A stretch of DNA of 64,000 nucleotides from Corynebacterium flavescens (GCF_008693105.1 NZ_VXKK01000009.1:62001-126000), one strand, 5' to 3'; counted from the first letter of the stretch, positions 8,740 to 17,018 are shown. The notes: a model not told the origin generated them from the letters alone. A program made the numbers and translations.

Positions 8740-9222
8740 ATGTCCTCAGTCGCGTCATCGTTGACATATGAGCGCGACATGGTGGACAAATCCGGCAGTT
8801 TCTGTTCTGAGAACAGTGGCTGCCGTATTTGCATTTCTGAACCAAGATTTCATCTGTTGGAGCGGGTTGAGGAATCCCTTTCTTTGTCTTTCTTGCGGCT
8901 GCTAGGGCTCTAAGCCGCCGCATGGATGCATCCGGGGCCACGGGCTTCAGGGCCACCGCGCTCTGGCTCTGTGCGCTTTGTAGCTGCGGGTATTACCACG
9001 CAACGACTCATGTAGCCAGCAGTTTTCTTAGACCTGGTGCCGGCTCGACGGAGAAGGGGCCGTGGTTGAGGCTGTTCATGGTGTCAGATATGACGCGACT
9101 GATCTGTCACCTTTCATTCGGGGCTTCCCAGAACAGCGATGTCGACTATGTCTTGAACACGAACACCGCCGTCCCCGCTAACTTTCACGGCCTGAGGACG
9201 CCCACTGATTTTGTTGCCGCTT
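8740..9222 (+). other. 483-bp stretch without a convincing gene; possible remnant sequence
   Basis: Both strands carry only short open frames without family resemblance or ribosome-binding sites. A near-perfect inverted repeat GGTGTCAGAT...ATCTGTCACC (9080-9089 and 9102-9111, nine of ten pairs) could be a hairpin terminator or the trace of an insertion-sequence end, but no transposase remains nearby. The stretch separates the tRNA-Ser from the HNH repeat and looks like eroded accessory DNA. Confidence 0.4.
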
Positions 9223-9292
9223 GAGCCCGATCATTCAGGATAGACCGGATGGCCGTGCTAGCGCACTGCCTAATTCTGGCTAGGCGGCCCAG

Positions 9293-9331
9293 CTGTGGAT
9301 AACCGCCCCGGGCTTGGTGGGTTATCCACAG
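9293..9331 (+). promoter_or_regulatory. Inverted pair of DnaA-box-like sites upstream of the HNH gene (copy 1)
   Basis: CTGTGGATAACC (9293-9304) and its exact reverse complement GGTTATCCACAG (9320-9331) flank a 15-base spacer. Each arm contains TTATCCACA, the consensus DnaA box. The arms and spacer length are identical in repeat copy 2, although the spacer sequence differs. It could be a DnaA-bound site, a cruciform recognised by the element, or an RNA hairpin in the gene's leader. Confidence 0.6.
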
Positions 9332-9394
9332 TTTTCTTACTGGGCGCGGGTTGGGGATTGTCGCACCGGTGGGCGGTGTCTTAGCGTGGCGGTC

Positions 9395-10399
9395 ATGGGC
9401 TTGCAGGAGTACTTCGCACAACTCGGCCGGGGTGTTGACCTCGTAGCCGAGTGCTCGGGGCTATCTGCCCCAGACCTTGAAAAGATGGGGGCCAGTGCGC
9501 AGGATGCCGCCGAGCTTATAGGCCTGCACACCATCTACTTCGGCCCCACACCCTACAGCGGCAAGCAGCGCTCGGCCGTTAACTCTGCTCGGCGCAACGG
9601 GCACACTCTGAGCACCCTGCACCACATCGAATCTTTTACCCGCCGCGTCAAAGAACAACGAGCCGCATGGAACCTACGCGTAGAGCTATGCGCCACGCCA
9701 AGCGAGCAGGTTACTGCGGTAGCTAGGCGCCGGCTGCGCGAGATGCGCGCCCCCCGCGAGTATTGCGAGCGTGTACTGCTGCGCCAGCACCCCAATGGGC
9801 TGGCTACCTTGACCGTGACCGGCAATGGGTTGGATATGGCAGATGCTTTCCGGACTATTGACCACAAGCGGCCAGGGGCAAGTTTTATTGCCCGCATGCT
9901 CGGCAAGGCAGACGCTGCCACCACACGTACTCGTGTGACGACTATGGTAGTCCTCCAGTTGGAGGACTACGGCACAATCCTGCGCCGTGAGCGCGATGAT
10001 GTGATGGTGCGCACCACCAGTGGGGCTGTTATCACCGGTGCGCAGCTTGTGGAACGCGCCTGCGCCAACGAAGGACTTGTCACCATCATCAGCCGGGCGC
10101 TGGGGCCGGTGGACTTGTACCGCTTTGAGCGATTCGCATCGGTTAAGCAGCGCACGATGCTGGCAGCAGAGCACCCTACGTGTGCGTGGCCGGGCTGTAA
10201 CACCCCGGCAGAAAGAGGGCAGTTTCACCATCTCACGCCGTGGAGTCATGGTGGGGAGACTAACGTTGTCAACCTGGTGACCTTGTGTAGTTATCACAAT
10301 GGCATCAACGAGGATGATCCGAATGCGCCGCCGCGCCGCGGGCGCCTTACCCGACAGGGCGGGACAGTAGTCTGGCAGCCCCCGCATACTAGCCGTTAG
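9395..10399 (+). CDS. DUF222 / 13E12-family HNH endonuclease-like protein, 334 aa
   Basis: The N-terminal two-thirds is the all-helical DUF222/13E12 domain; the C-terminal part is an HNH nuclease domain with CAWPGCNTPAERGQFHH, a W-x-H-GG-x-T-N-x-x-N segment and LCSYHN. Two cysteine pairs (C-x4-C and L-C-x2-H) fit a structural zinc. The catalytic H-H, N and H are present, so the protein looks intact. The ATG at 9395 (MGLQEYFAQLG) is chosen because coding-like conservation with copy 2 begins there; the longer in-frame frame from 9314 would run through the second arm of the DnaA-box inverted repeat. Function in repeat mobility or DNA cleavage is inferred from family only. Confidence 0.8.
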   Translation: MGLQEYFAQLGRGVDLVAECSGLSAPDLEKMGASAQDAAELIGLHTIYFGPTPYSGKQRSAVNSARRNGHTLSTLHHIESFTRRVKEQRAAWNLRVELCATPSEQVTAVARRRLREMRAPREYCERVLLRQHPNGLATLTVTGNGLDMADAFRTIDHKRPGASFIARMLGKADAATTRTRVTTMVVLQLEDYGTILRRERDDVMVRTTSGAVITGAQLVERACANEGLVTIISRALGPVDLYRFERFASVKQRTMLAAEHPTCAWPGCNTPAERGQFHHLTPWSHGGETNVVNLVTLCSYHNGINEDDPNAPPRRGRLTRQGGTVVWQPPHTSR

Positions 10400-10528
10400 G
10401 GCAACCGTCCCAACGGCTACTTTCCGCACCCTATCGCAGGTAGGGCACGGCGTCGGCTTCGATTACGGGGGACTCGCTTCTTATCTGCCACTCCCACCCT
10501 GCGCTCTACAAACGGAAGATTCCCCAAA

Positions 10529-12263
10529 GTGCCTACTTATGCGCAGGCTGCAGTTCATTCCACCGCAAATCCAACCTGGGATCGAATAAAGTTGGAGAAA
10601 GTTTTAAACGAATGGGCAAAGTGGGAATCACTTCCCTGTATTAGAAGCATGATTTGGAATGCGGAAACCCTCGACCGGATACTTCAAGAGTTTCGAAGGC
10701 TTGGTAGTGACAGCACCGCCATCGAATGAAAACGTGCAGGAAATGGTGCTCATGATGACGTTTTCGAATCTATTGCTGCTTTCGCGAACATGCCTGAGGG
10801 AGGCATCCTTATCCGCGGCGTCGAGGAAAGAGCTGATTTCCAGGTTTTAGGAGTCCCGGATCCTGCAAAGTTGGAAAGTGGGATTGCCGATAAGGTGAGG
10901 CAGTCGATTAAACCACTGTCTTAGTAGTAGAGATCGTGCCCTTGGCTCCCGAGCAAAAGCCCGCGCGATTCAAGAACAAGGCATATCTCCGGCAGGCCGA
11001 TGACTCCCCATGAATGACAATGGCCTCCGGATGATTGACATTGCAGCACTCCACGCCAGTGAGCAACTTTCTGCATAATGTTCGTCATAGAACCGCCCGT
11101 GTAGCGAAGATTGGAGAAGATGCCCGTCTTCTTCAGATAACCAATGTGACTGATGATGAAGGACAGCTTCGGATGGGAGGGCTTTACGCTATGGGGCTTC
11201 TGCCCGAGGCAACATTCCCATCCCTTGCGGCCACTGCTGCCGTGCGTGTGTCCAGAGACGGATCAGGCGTTCGCACTCGAAATCTCAAAGACTTCGGAGG
11301 ACCTATTCCACTTCTCCTCGATGAGACGATGGAATGGGTGCGCGATAATCTTGCTGAGGAGCGTGCATATACGGCTGACGGCCATACGGAATCAAGGCCA
11401 GAGCTCCCGATGTCGGCGGTGCGCGAGCTTCTGGCAAATGCCTTTGTGCACCGTGACCTGGGGCCGAATACCGTCGGTACCGGAAAACGGGTGGAAATTC
11501 GAGTCCTGCGAGATCGTCTGATGATTAAAAGCCCAGGCGGCCTAGAAGGGCTGCCTACCGCGCAACTTGAGTCCACGGATCTAACGAAATCCGCAGTAAA
11601 TCAGCGCGTATACGAGATCGCGAAGTGTCTTGAAACCCCTGATGGGCGTCCTATCATCGAAGGCGAGGGTGGCGGTATTCCTGAGGTCTATCACGCTATG
11701 AGGGGGGCGGGGAAGCCAGACCCACGCTTTTTTGACAATGGCGTGGAGTTTAGCGTGAGTCTATTCCGAAACAATCGTTACGATGACGAAGAGAGTGCTT
11801 TCCGCGTTCCTTCTCTGGCTCATTGTCGTGGATGAAGAAAGAGCTCTTGGTAGGTCTCCTCCGGGGAGAAACATGGACGGTTTCCCAGGCAGAGAATGAG
11901 TTCGCGCCTGTTGCTCCCAGAGATGTGCGAAGCGAAGTGGAAGATCTGCTGCAGGCAGGAGTCATCAGGAGCATTGATGGGCAACTGAAGCTGGGGTCCG
12001 AGGCGGAAGAAAACCCCGAATCCACAAGCAATAGTGTTGCTGACTCTCTCACAAAGATTTCTACGCTCGGTCCCAATACTGAGGCCGTTTACCGGTCTAT
12101 ATCTGCAGCTAAGAGTACCGTGGTAGGCCTGATTGAAAGTACACAGCTCTCCGAGAACAAAGTTCGTTACGCCCTGAAGCAGCTCCTCGAGGCCCACGTG
12201 ATTGCCATGAGGGGAGGGCGTGGGCACCGAAGCACAAGGTACGAACTATTGAATAGGGACTAG
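10529..12263 (+). pseudogene. Decayed AlbA_2 / HATPase_c_4 transcriptional-regulator gene
   Basis: Pieces of one protein lie in order but in broken frames. In frame from 10529: ETLDRILQEFRRLGSDSTAIE, then an in-frame TGA (10727-10729), then AGNGAHDDVFESIAAFANMP and GGILIRGVEE, typical of the Schlafen AlbA_2 domain. A shift near 10920 leads to LVVEIVPLAPEQKPARFKNK and AYLRQADDSP, followed by another frame reading NDNGLRMIDIAALHASEQ. The 11035-11835 frame has the GHKL-ATPase-like part (MSAVRELLANAFVHRDLG, then a G-x-G-G-G-I motif). The 11823-12263 frame is the winged-helix tail. At least three lesions disable it. It is lower in GC than its neighbours, which suggests acquired DNA. Confidence 0.8.
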
Positions 12264-12273
12264 CCCTTGAGAG

Positions 12274-12666
12274 CTAAGGAACCACTCGCAGGGGACTTGT
12301 GAAGAAGTTGACCACCCCGGAGACGATGGAGAGGATGATGGCGCCGAAGATGGCGGCCCACCAGCTCTCGATGTGCAGGTAGCCAATGCCGAGGTCGAGG
12401 GTGCGCAGCGCCCACGAGACTATAAAGAGCACCGCGCCGTTGATGACCAGGGCAAAGAGGCCCAGGGTGAGGCAGGTCAGTGGCGCGCCGAAGAAGCGCA
12501 GGACCGGGGTGACCACCGCGTTGATGAGGATGAACACAACGGCGATGGCGATGAAGTTGCCCGTGGTATCCGGCGTGATGGAAATGCCGGGGACCAGCGT
12601 GACCACGGCCCAGAAGGCCACCGCGATGGCGATGACGTTGAGGATGAAGTTCAGCAGCGAGCTAAT
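12274..12666 (-). CDS. Phage-holin-superfamily-IV-like (YvlD/PF04020) membrane protein
   Basis: A small protein of four TM helices with the family's LVPGI after helix one, the INAVVTPVLRFFGAPLTCLTLGLF core and a final SIVSGVVNFF. The start is unusual. The first standard codon (GTG at 12619-12621) would cut helix one, whereas homologues have about 15 more residues. The frame extends back to ATT at 12664-12666, which overlaps the preceding hisC-like stop as TAATT, the place where a TAATG coupling would be. I therefore list the longer form, 130 aa, with a possible ATT start. Despite the name, such proteins are ordinary chromosomal membrane proteins of unknown role, not lysis holins. Confidence 0.6.
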   Translation of the reverse strand: MSSLLNFILNVIAIAVAFWAVVTLVPGISITPDTTGNFIAIAVVFILINAVVTPVLRFFGAPLTCLTLGLFALVINGAVLFIVSWALRTLDLGIGYLHIESWWAAIFGAIILSIVSGVVNFFTSPLRVVP

Positions 12667-13724
12667 TATTCTTCACCACCAAAGGTTTCTTGCCAGGCTG
12701 TGAGGAGGGCGTCGGTCTCCGGGGCGGTGGTGCAAGAGATGCGCACGCCCTCGTCGAAGGCGCGCACGAGGACGCCGTGCTCGGCGAGTGCTTCCGCGAT
12801 CTGCTGTGGGGTGCCCAGGTGCGCGATGTTGGCGGCGGGCAGCCAGATGAGGTTGGCCTCCGAATGAGGGACGCCGTAGCGCGCGAAGGTCTCGACCATG
12901 CGTTCGCGCTGGGCGACGGCATCTTCAGTGCGCGTGCGTAGTTCCTCATCGGCCTGCAAAGAGGCTAGGGCGCCGGCCTGAGCCACGGCGCTGACGGAGA
13001 ATGGAACCGCTACCTTGTTGAGCGCCGTGATGATCTCCGCGTCGCCAAAGGCGTAGCCCACGCGCACGCCGGCGAGGCCATAGGCTTTGGAGAAGGTGCG
13101 CATGCCAATGACGTTGGGGTGATCCTTGATGACCTCCGTTGCCACCGGGGTATCGGTGGCGCGGTTGTACTCGAAGTAGGCCTCGTCCAAGGCGATGATG
13201 ATGCGGGAAGGCACCGCGGCGAGGAACTCCCGGAACTCCTGCGAGGTCACGGTGGAACCGGTCGGGTTATTCGGGTTGCACACAAAGATAAGCCGAGTCT
13301 TGTCCGTCACTGCCTCAGCCATGGCGGCAAGATCTAGGCCGTGCTCCGAGTTCAGGGGAACGGCGACCGGGGTGGCGCCGACGACCTGCGTGAAGATGGG
13401 GTAGGCCTCGAAGGAGCGCCAGGGGAAGATTACCTCGTCACCGGGGACCGAGGTAATCTGCACCAGCTGCTGACAAATGGCGGAAGAGCCTGTGCCGACG
13501 GCGACCTGCTCGAGCTCTACGCCAAGGCGCTCCGCCAGGGCGGTGCGCAGGGCGATCGCTCCCATATCCGGGTAGCGGTTGGCGCCGGCTGCGGCCTGCG
13601 CCATGGCCTGGCTGGCCTCTTGAAAAGGCGGCTGGGTGGCCTCGTTGGAGGAGAGCTTTACAGCCGTGTCGTTGCGTGCACCCGGCACGTAATTGGGAAG
13701 TGAAGAAAGGTCGGAGCGAATCAT
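12666..13724 (-). CDS. pat: HisC-like aromatic (phenylalanine) aminotransferase
   Basis: A fold-type I PLP aminotransferase, 352 aa, of the HisC/Pat group. It has KLSSNEATQPPF near the N-terminus, VGTGSSAICQQL cofactor contact, FVCNPNNPTGS with the PLP-interacting Asn, IIALDEAYFEY, and TFSKAYGLAGVRVGYA containing the Schiff-base lysine. In corynebacteria the gene at this position (the Pat/AroT type) transaminates phenylpyruvate and other aromatic keto acids rather than serving histidine synthesis; that assignment is by family and context. The ATG at 13722-13724 starts MIRSDLSSLPNYVPG. It lies 10 bases after the decarboxylase gene stop, so the two are co-transcribed. Confidence 0.85.
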   Translation of the reverse strand: MIRSDLSSLPNYVPGARNDTAVKLSSNEATQPPFQEASQAMAQAAAGANRYPDMGAIALRTALAERLGVELEQVAVGTGSSAICQQLVQITSVPGDEVIFPWRSFEAYPIFTQVVGATPVAVPLNSEHGLDLAAMAEAVTDKTRLIFVCNPNNPTGSTVTSQEFREFLAAVPSRIIIALDEAYFEYNRATDTPVATEVIKDHPNVIGMRTFSKAYGLAGVRVGYAFGDAEIITALNKVAVPFSVSAVAQAGALASLQADEELRTRTEDAVAQRERMVETFARYGVPHSEANLIWLPAANIAHLGTPQQIAEALAEHGVLVRAFDEGVRISCTTAPETDALLTAWQETFGGEE

Positions 13725-13734
13725 GCCTAGTACC

Positions 13735-15420
13735 TTAGTCGTTTCGTGGCCCACGCGGGCCGTAGTCAAAGTCTGCGGTCATGGGCCCGAAAGTGTGCAA
13801 TCCGCGTGGCGCATCTGCGGCCGGAAGATGTAGCTCGAGGAAGGCCCCATGCGGGGAGGCAGCGATGGATTCGAGGGCCTGCGCCAGCTCGCCCTCGGTG
13901 GTAGCCGAGTAGGACTCCATCGTGGTATCGGCCTTAAAGACCTGCGGCAGCTGGTTATAGGACCAGTCCTGGATGTCGTTGTACTCCTCTTCCATGCCGA
14001 GGATATAGCGCTCGATGGTGTAGCCCTTGTTGTTGATGAGCACGATGATGGGGTTGAGCTCCTGGCGCAGGATGGTGGATAGCTCCTGGGCGGTGAGCTG
14101 GAAGGAGCCGTCACCGATGAAGAGAATGTGGCGGCGATCCGCAGCGGCTAGTTGCGAGCCCAAAAGCGCGGGCAGGGTAAAACCGATAGAACCCCAGATG
14201 GGGGAGTTGATATAGCGCACGCCTTGAGGCAGGCGCTGCGGGCCCAGCCCGATATTGGAGGTGCCTGCCTCGGCGATGACCACATCCTCCTCGCGCAGGA
14301 AATCGACCATCTGCGGCCAGAGGCGCTCGTGGCACAACGCGGCTTCAGGGTGCGGCTTAAAGGACTCGACGGCAGCGGGGCTCGCGGGCGCCTGGGAGGC
14401 AGACGAGGAGGAGGCGGGGGGAATGCGCTCGAGGAGGACGTCGATAAGCTCGGCGGTGGTGATGCCAACGAAGATTTCGCCGGCGACGTTGGCGTGCTGA
14501 TCGCCGAAGTTGATGATGGTGGCGCGGCTGAGGTTGTGGGTGAAAGAGCCCGAGTTCACCTCGATGAAGCGCGGGTTGGTGGTGATGAGAAAGTCGGAGC
14601 GCTCGATGCGCTCCTGCAGACCGGGGGTCGAGGCGGCGCCGTTATAGGTGCCGAGGAAGTGCTCGCCGCGCTCGGAGAGGATGGCCTTGCCCGAGGAGAG
14701 CTGCGCGTAGGGGATGTGCGCCTTGGCGATGAGGGCCTCGAATTGGGCGGTGAATCCGTGGCGGTCGGTGTCTTGATCGATGAGGATGATGGGGTCCGTG
14801 GCCTGGGCAAAGCGCTCGAGGATGCGCGCGGCGGCGGCCTCGAGCCTCTCCGGATCGGAGGCGGGCAGCGCGGTGGAAAACGGGGCATCGGGGACCTCGA
14901 TGCTCAGGTGGGTGATGTCGGAGGGAATCTGGATGTGGACGGGGCGCTTTTCGCGCAGGCAGGTGTGCAGCGCGCGGTCGAACTCCTCCACAGCATTCAT
15001 AGGGGACAGGCGCGTGGCCACCTCGGTGAAGGGGGCGACGGCTTCGAGCATGTTGGTGTAGTCACCGTCGGCAAGCGAATGGTGCAAGTTCCAGCCAAAT
15101 TCGGTGGCGTACTGCGGCGGGGCGCCGGCCAAGGAGACCACGGGGACATGCTCGGCGCGGGCGCCGGCGATGCCATTGAGCGCGGAGAGCTCGCCCACGC
15201 CATAGGTGGTCAACAGCGCGCCGGCGCCGCGTTGGCGGGCGTAGCCATCGGCGGCGTAGGCGGCGTTGAGCTCGTTGCAGGCGCCGATGAAGCGGATGCC
15301 TTCACTCTGGCTGATCTGCTCGAGGAAGCTCAGGTTGAAGTCTCCGGGAACCCCGATGATTTCGGTGATGCCGATAGCTTTGAGGCGGTCGAGGATGAAT
15401 TCTCCGATGGTGGTGTGCAT
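13735..15420 (-). CDS. Thiamine-diphosphate-dependent 2-keto-acid (indolepyruvate/phenylpyruvate-type) decarboxylase
   Basis: A 561-residue enzyme of the PDC/IpdC/KdcA family. Catalytic Glu50 is in ACNELNAAYAADGYAR, the paired histidines are in NLHHSLADGD near residue 113, and the ThDP motif runs from GDGSFQLTAQEL near residue 435 to the following VLINN. The family decarboxylates pyruvate, branched or aromatic 2-keto acids to aldehydes. Co-transcription with an aromatic aminotransferase points to an Ehrlich-type route for Phe, Tyr or Trp. The ATG at 15418-15420 (MHTTIGEFIL) is chosen over an upstream extension because every homologue starts near this motif. Divergent from a PucR-type regulator, its probable controller. 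The exact substrate is not deducible. Confidence 0.88.
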   Translation of the reverse strand: MHTTIGEFILDRLKAIGITEIIGVPGDFNLSFLEQISQSEGIRFIGACNELNAAYAADGYARQRGAGALLTTYGVGELSALNGIAGARAEHVPVVSLAGAPPQYATEFGWNLHHSLADGDYTNMLEAVAPFTEVATRLSPMNAVEEFDRALHTCLREKRPVHIQIPSDITHLSIEVPDAPFSTALPASDPERLEAAAARILERFAQATDPIILIDQDTDRHGFTAQFEALIAKAHIPYAQLSSGKAILSERGEHFLGTYNGAASTPGLQERIERSDFLITTNPRFIEVNSGSFTHNLSRATIINFGDQHANVAGEIFVGITTAELIDVLLERIPPASSSSASQAPASPAAVESFKPHPEAALCHERLWPQMVDFLREEDVVIAEAGTSNIGLGPQRLPQGVRYINSPIWGSIGFTLPALLGSQLAAADRRHILFIGDGSFQLTAQELSTILRQELNPIIVLINNKGYTIERYILGMEEEYNDIQDWSYNQLPQVFKADTTMESYSATTEGELAQALESIAASPHGAFLELHLPAADAPRGLHTFGPMTADFDYGPRGPRND

Positions 15421-15525
15421 GGCGCGGAAGACTGCCTTTCTGGAAAGGATTACTGAGATCACGGGACGTACCAGCATTATCGCGGCGGGCTGGGCCTCTT
15501 GTCACTAGACAGCAGCACTAAGTAT

Positions 15526-15543
15526 CTTTGACATATGTCAAAG
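15526..15543. promoter_or_regulatory. Perfect 18-bp palindrome overlapping the regulator's start codon
   Basis: CTTTGACATATGTCAAAG is an exact palindrome centred between 15534 and 15535, and its central ATG is the start codon of the PucR-type gene. It lies about 105 bases upstream of the divergent decarboxylase start. A dimeric regulator bound here would block its own translation start or transcript and could act on the decarboxylase-aminotransferase operon. Likely autoregulatory operator; binding is inferred. Confidence 0.55.
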
Positions 15544-16695
15544 GCTGCGGTGGGAAATTTGCACGATATACAGCATTACGTGGATGAGATCGCGCGGCGG
15601 CTGCAGCGATCCGTCGAGGTCACCACGCCCTCCATCGCAGTCATTGCCGCCAGTGCCCAGCTCGGCCCCATCGACGGACACCGCGCCGCCTCCATTCTCA
15701 ACCGCACGCCACCGCCGGAGCCGATACCGTGGATGCTGAGCTTTGGCATTCAGGAGGCCACGGCGCCGGTGCGCCTGCCCGCCCACCCCGGCTACGACAT
15801 GCTCCCGCGCGTGGTCATTCCCCTGCGCCGGGGCCTGCGATTGGTGGGACACCTGTGGATCATCAACGAGCCCGCGCTTGGCGAAGCCGCGCTCACCACG
15901 ATAAACCCCCTCCTCGACGCCCTCATCGAGCAGGTGGACAGGCGTGATGCGCCCCTGGCCGCGCGGGCAGAACAAGCCCGGGAGATGGCCCGGGACCTCA
16001 TGGCCGGGCATGACGATGCGCTGGCGCGTGCCCACGAGCTAGATCTCCTGCCGGTCGACGGCGAGCTGCGGGTACACCGCCTCCACATCGCCGGGGACCT
16101 GGGCCGGTTGGCCCTTGAGCTCGCCCGCCCGCTGCACCGCCGTCCCTTTCTGGCTCTCGATGTCCACGATTCCCTCGTACTCATCGAGTCCCCACGTAAC
16201 GCCGCCGACAGTGCGGCCTTGCTTGAGGAAGTAGCCAGCGCCGCATTGACCGCAGGTGCCGTCATTGCGGCGCGTGGTTCCGCAGCCGTCGGCGCGGCGA
16301 GTGCGGTGGGCGCGGGGGTGCGCCGCGCCCGGCATATGGCCGACATCGCCAAGCTAACGGGAATAGACGCCCTGGACTGGTCCGAGGCAGGGGCCTGGCG
16401 TCTGCTCCTCGGGTGGGATCTTTCCCCGGCTACGGTGCGCACCTTAAGCCCGGAGGCCGGAGAATTGCTGCGTGCGGGAAGTGATTCCTATTGGCGCAGC
16501 GTGCTTGCTTATCTGGATCACGCCCGCAACGTCACTGCGACCGCGGCCGAACTCTACATCCATCGTGCGACGCTGCATTACCGGCTGGAAAGGGTCCGCG
16601 AATTGATAGGTCCTGCCGCGCTAGAGGAGGGCTGGCGCGCCGCCGCCTTGCACGTTGCCCTGCGTCTGCATGCAGCGCTCGAAGAAGGGAAATGA
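15535..16695 (+). CDS. PucR/CdaR-family transcriptional regulator, 386 aa
   Basis: The C-terminus carries the PucR-type helix-turn-helix: YLDHARNVTATAAELYIHR followed by ATLHYRLERVREL near residues 325-360. The middle is a GGDEF-like degenerate CdaR domain (FLALDVHDSLVLIE). The N-terminal sensory part of about 150 residues contains an LRLVGHLWI strand. No purine-catabolism PucR N-domain is seen. It is divergently transcribed from the 2-keto-acid decarboxylase/aminotransferase operon, so it most likely controls those genes in response to an aromatic amino acid or keto acid; that is inference from position. The ATG at 15535 sits inside an 18-bp palindrome with no ribosome-binding site, which suggests a leaderless, autoregulated transcript. 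Confidence 0.85.
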   Translation: MSKAAVGNLHDIQHYVDEIARRLQRSVEVTTPSIAVIAASAQLGPIDGHRAASILNRTPPPEPIPWMLSFGIQEATAPVRLPAHPGYDMLPRVVIPLRRGLRLVGHLWIINEPALGEAALTTINPLLDALIEQVDRRDAPLAARAEQAREMARDLMAGHDDALARAHELDLLPVDGELRVHRLHIAGDLGRLALELARPLHRRPFLALDVHDSLVLIESPRNAADSAALLEEVASAALTAGAVIAARGSAAVGAASAVGAGVRRARHMADIAKLTGIDALDWSEAGAWRLLLGWDLSPATVRTLSPEAGELLRAGSDSYWRSVLAYLDHARNVTATAAELYIHRATLHYRLERVRELIGPAALEEGWRAAALHVALRLHAALEEGK

Positions 16696-16724
16696 CGCCG
16701 CGCCTAGAAAGCCTGCCCCAGGTT

Positions 16725-16752
16725 TTGTCTGTCAGGCAGACTCAGGTAGAGT
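16725..16752 (+). promoter_or_regulatory. Promoter of tRNA-Ser(GCU)
   Basis: TTGTCT (16725-16730) and TAGAGT (16747-16752) are separated by 16 bases and lie about 27 bases before the mature tRNA 5' end. A good vegetative sigma-A pair. Confidence 0.6.
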
Positions 16753-16778
16753 TTCTTAAGGTTCATCCGTGGACCGCT

Positions 16779-16870
16779 GGAGACGTGCCAGAGTGGCCGA
16801 ATGGGGCTCCCTGCTAAGGAGTTGACCTACTTGCGTAGGTCCGGAGGTTCAAATCCTCTCGTCTCCGCCA
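16779..16870 (+). tRNA. tRNA-Ser (GCU)
   Basis: A class II tRNA of 92 bases: acceptor stem GGAGACG/CGTCTCC, encoded CCA, anticodon GCT within CTGCTAA, and a long variable arm (TTGACCTACTTGCGTAGGTC). Preceded by a clear promoter and followed by a terminator hairpin. Confidence 0.97.
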
Positions 16871-16881
16871 CATTTTCCAAT

Positions 16882-16923
16882 AATCCCAGTTTGCGTGCCT
16901 ACCGTGCGCAGCTGGGATTTTTG
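16882..16923 (+). terminator. Rho-independent terminator after tRNA-Ser(GCU)
   Basis: AATCCCAG (16882-16889) pairs with CTGGGATT (16912-16919). Inner TTGCG/CGCA pairing lengthens the stem, and a T run follows at 16918-16922. Confidence 0.8.
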
Positions 16924-17018
16924 CTGCCGCGGGGGAGGCTTGGGCGGCGACCCGTGTTGAGAATTCGCCGTAGGATGAGGTGGCTTGCAGGTGGGAAGAA
17001 AGAGATAGGGGTCGCCAG

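Larger units (their letters stand above)
9223..10431 (+). repeat. HNH/13E12-type dispersed repeat, copy 1 (about 1.21 kb)
   Basis: This segment recurs in the same orientation at 48620-49831, roughly 90% identical by eye. Similarity begins abruptly at GAGCCCGATCATTCAGGATAG in both copies, runs through a 5' non-coding part of about 170 bases and the whole HNH gene, and fades about 30 bases after the stop codon. The repeat therefore carries its upstream region as well as the gene. I saw no obvious target-site duplication. It resembles in content the mycobacterial REP13E12 repeats (DUF222 + HNH). Copy 1 has an intact gene. Confidence 0.85.

Noticed and set aside
8582..8956. Reverse-strand frame with [14 protein letters not shown] sequence, and similar ones at 16814-17476, 20963-21265 and 27080-27409
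   Set aside because: These are translations of the antisense of tRNA genes (the familiar GFEPA / EDLNLR / IRTPN / DLNPR artefacts), not proteins.
8922..9224. 100-residue forward frame
   Set aside because: No ribosome-binding site, no family resemblance, and it runs exactly up to the repeat edge; treated as non-coding.
10659..10850. Separate small gene inside the decayed AlbA_2 region
   Set aside because: The other frame over the same bases reads conserved AlbA_2 sequence, so this frame is a shadow.
12274..12666. Prophage holin
   Set aside because: The family name is historical; no phage genes surround it, and it is coupled to an amino-acid metabolism gene.
14152..15456. Long forward frame antisense to the decarboxylase gene; similar long antisense frames at 27488-29671, 54162-55436 and 57869-59323
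   Set aside because: They oppose well-conserved genes; composition (Gly/Asp/His-rich or Gln/Arg/Gly-rich) is typical of GC-rich shadow frames.
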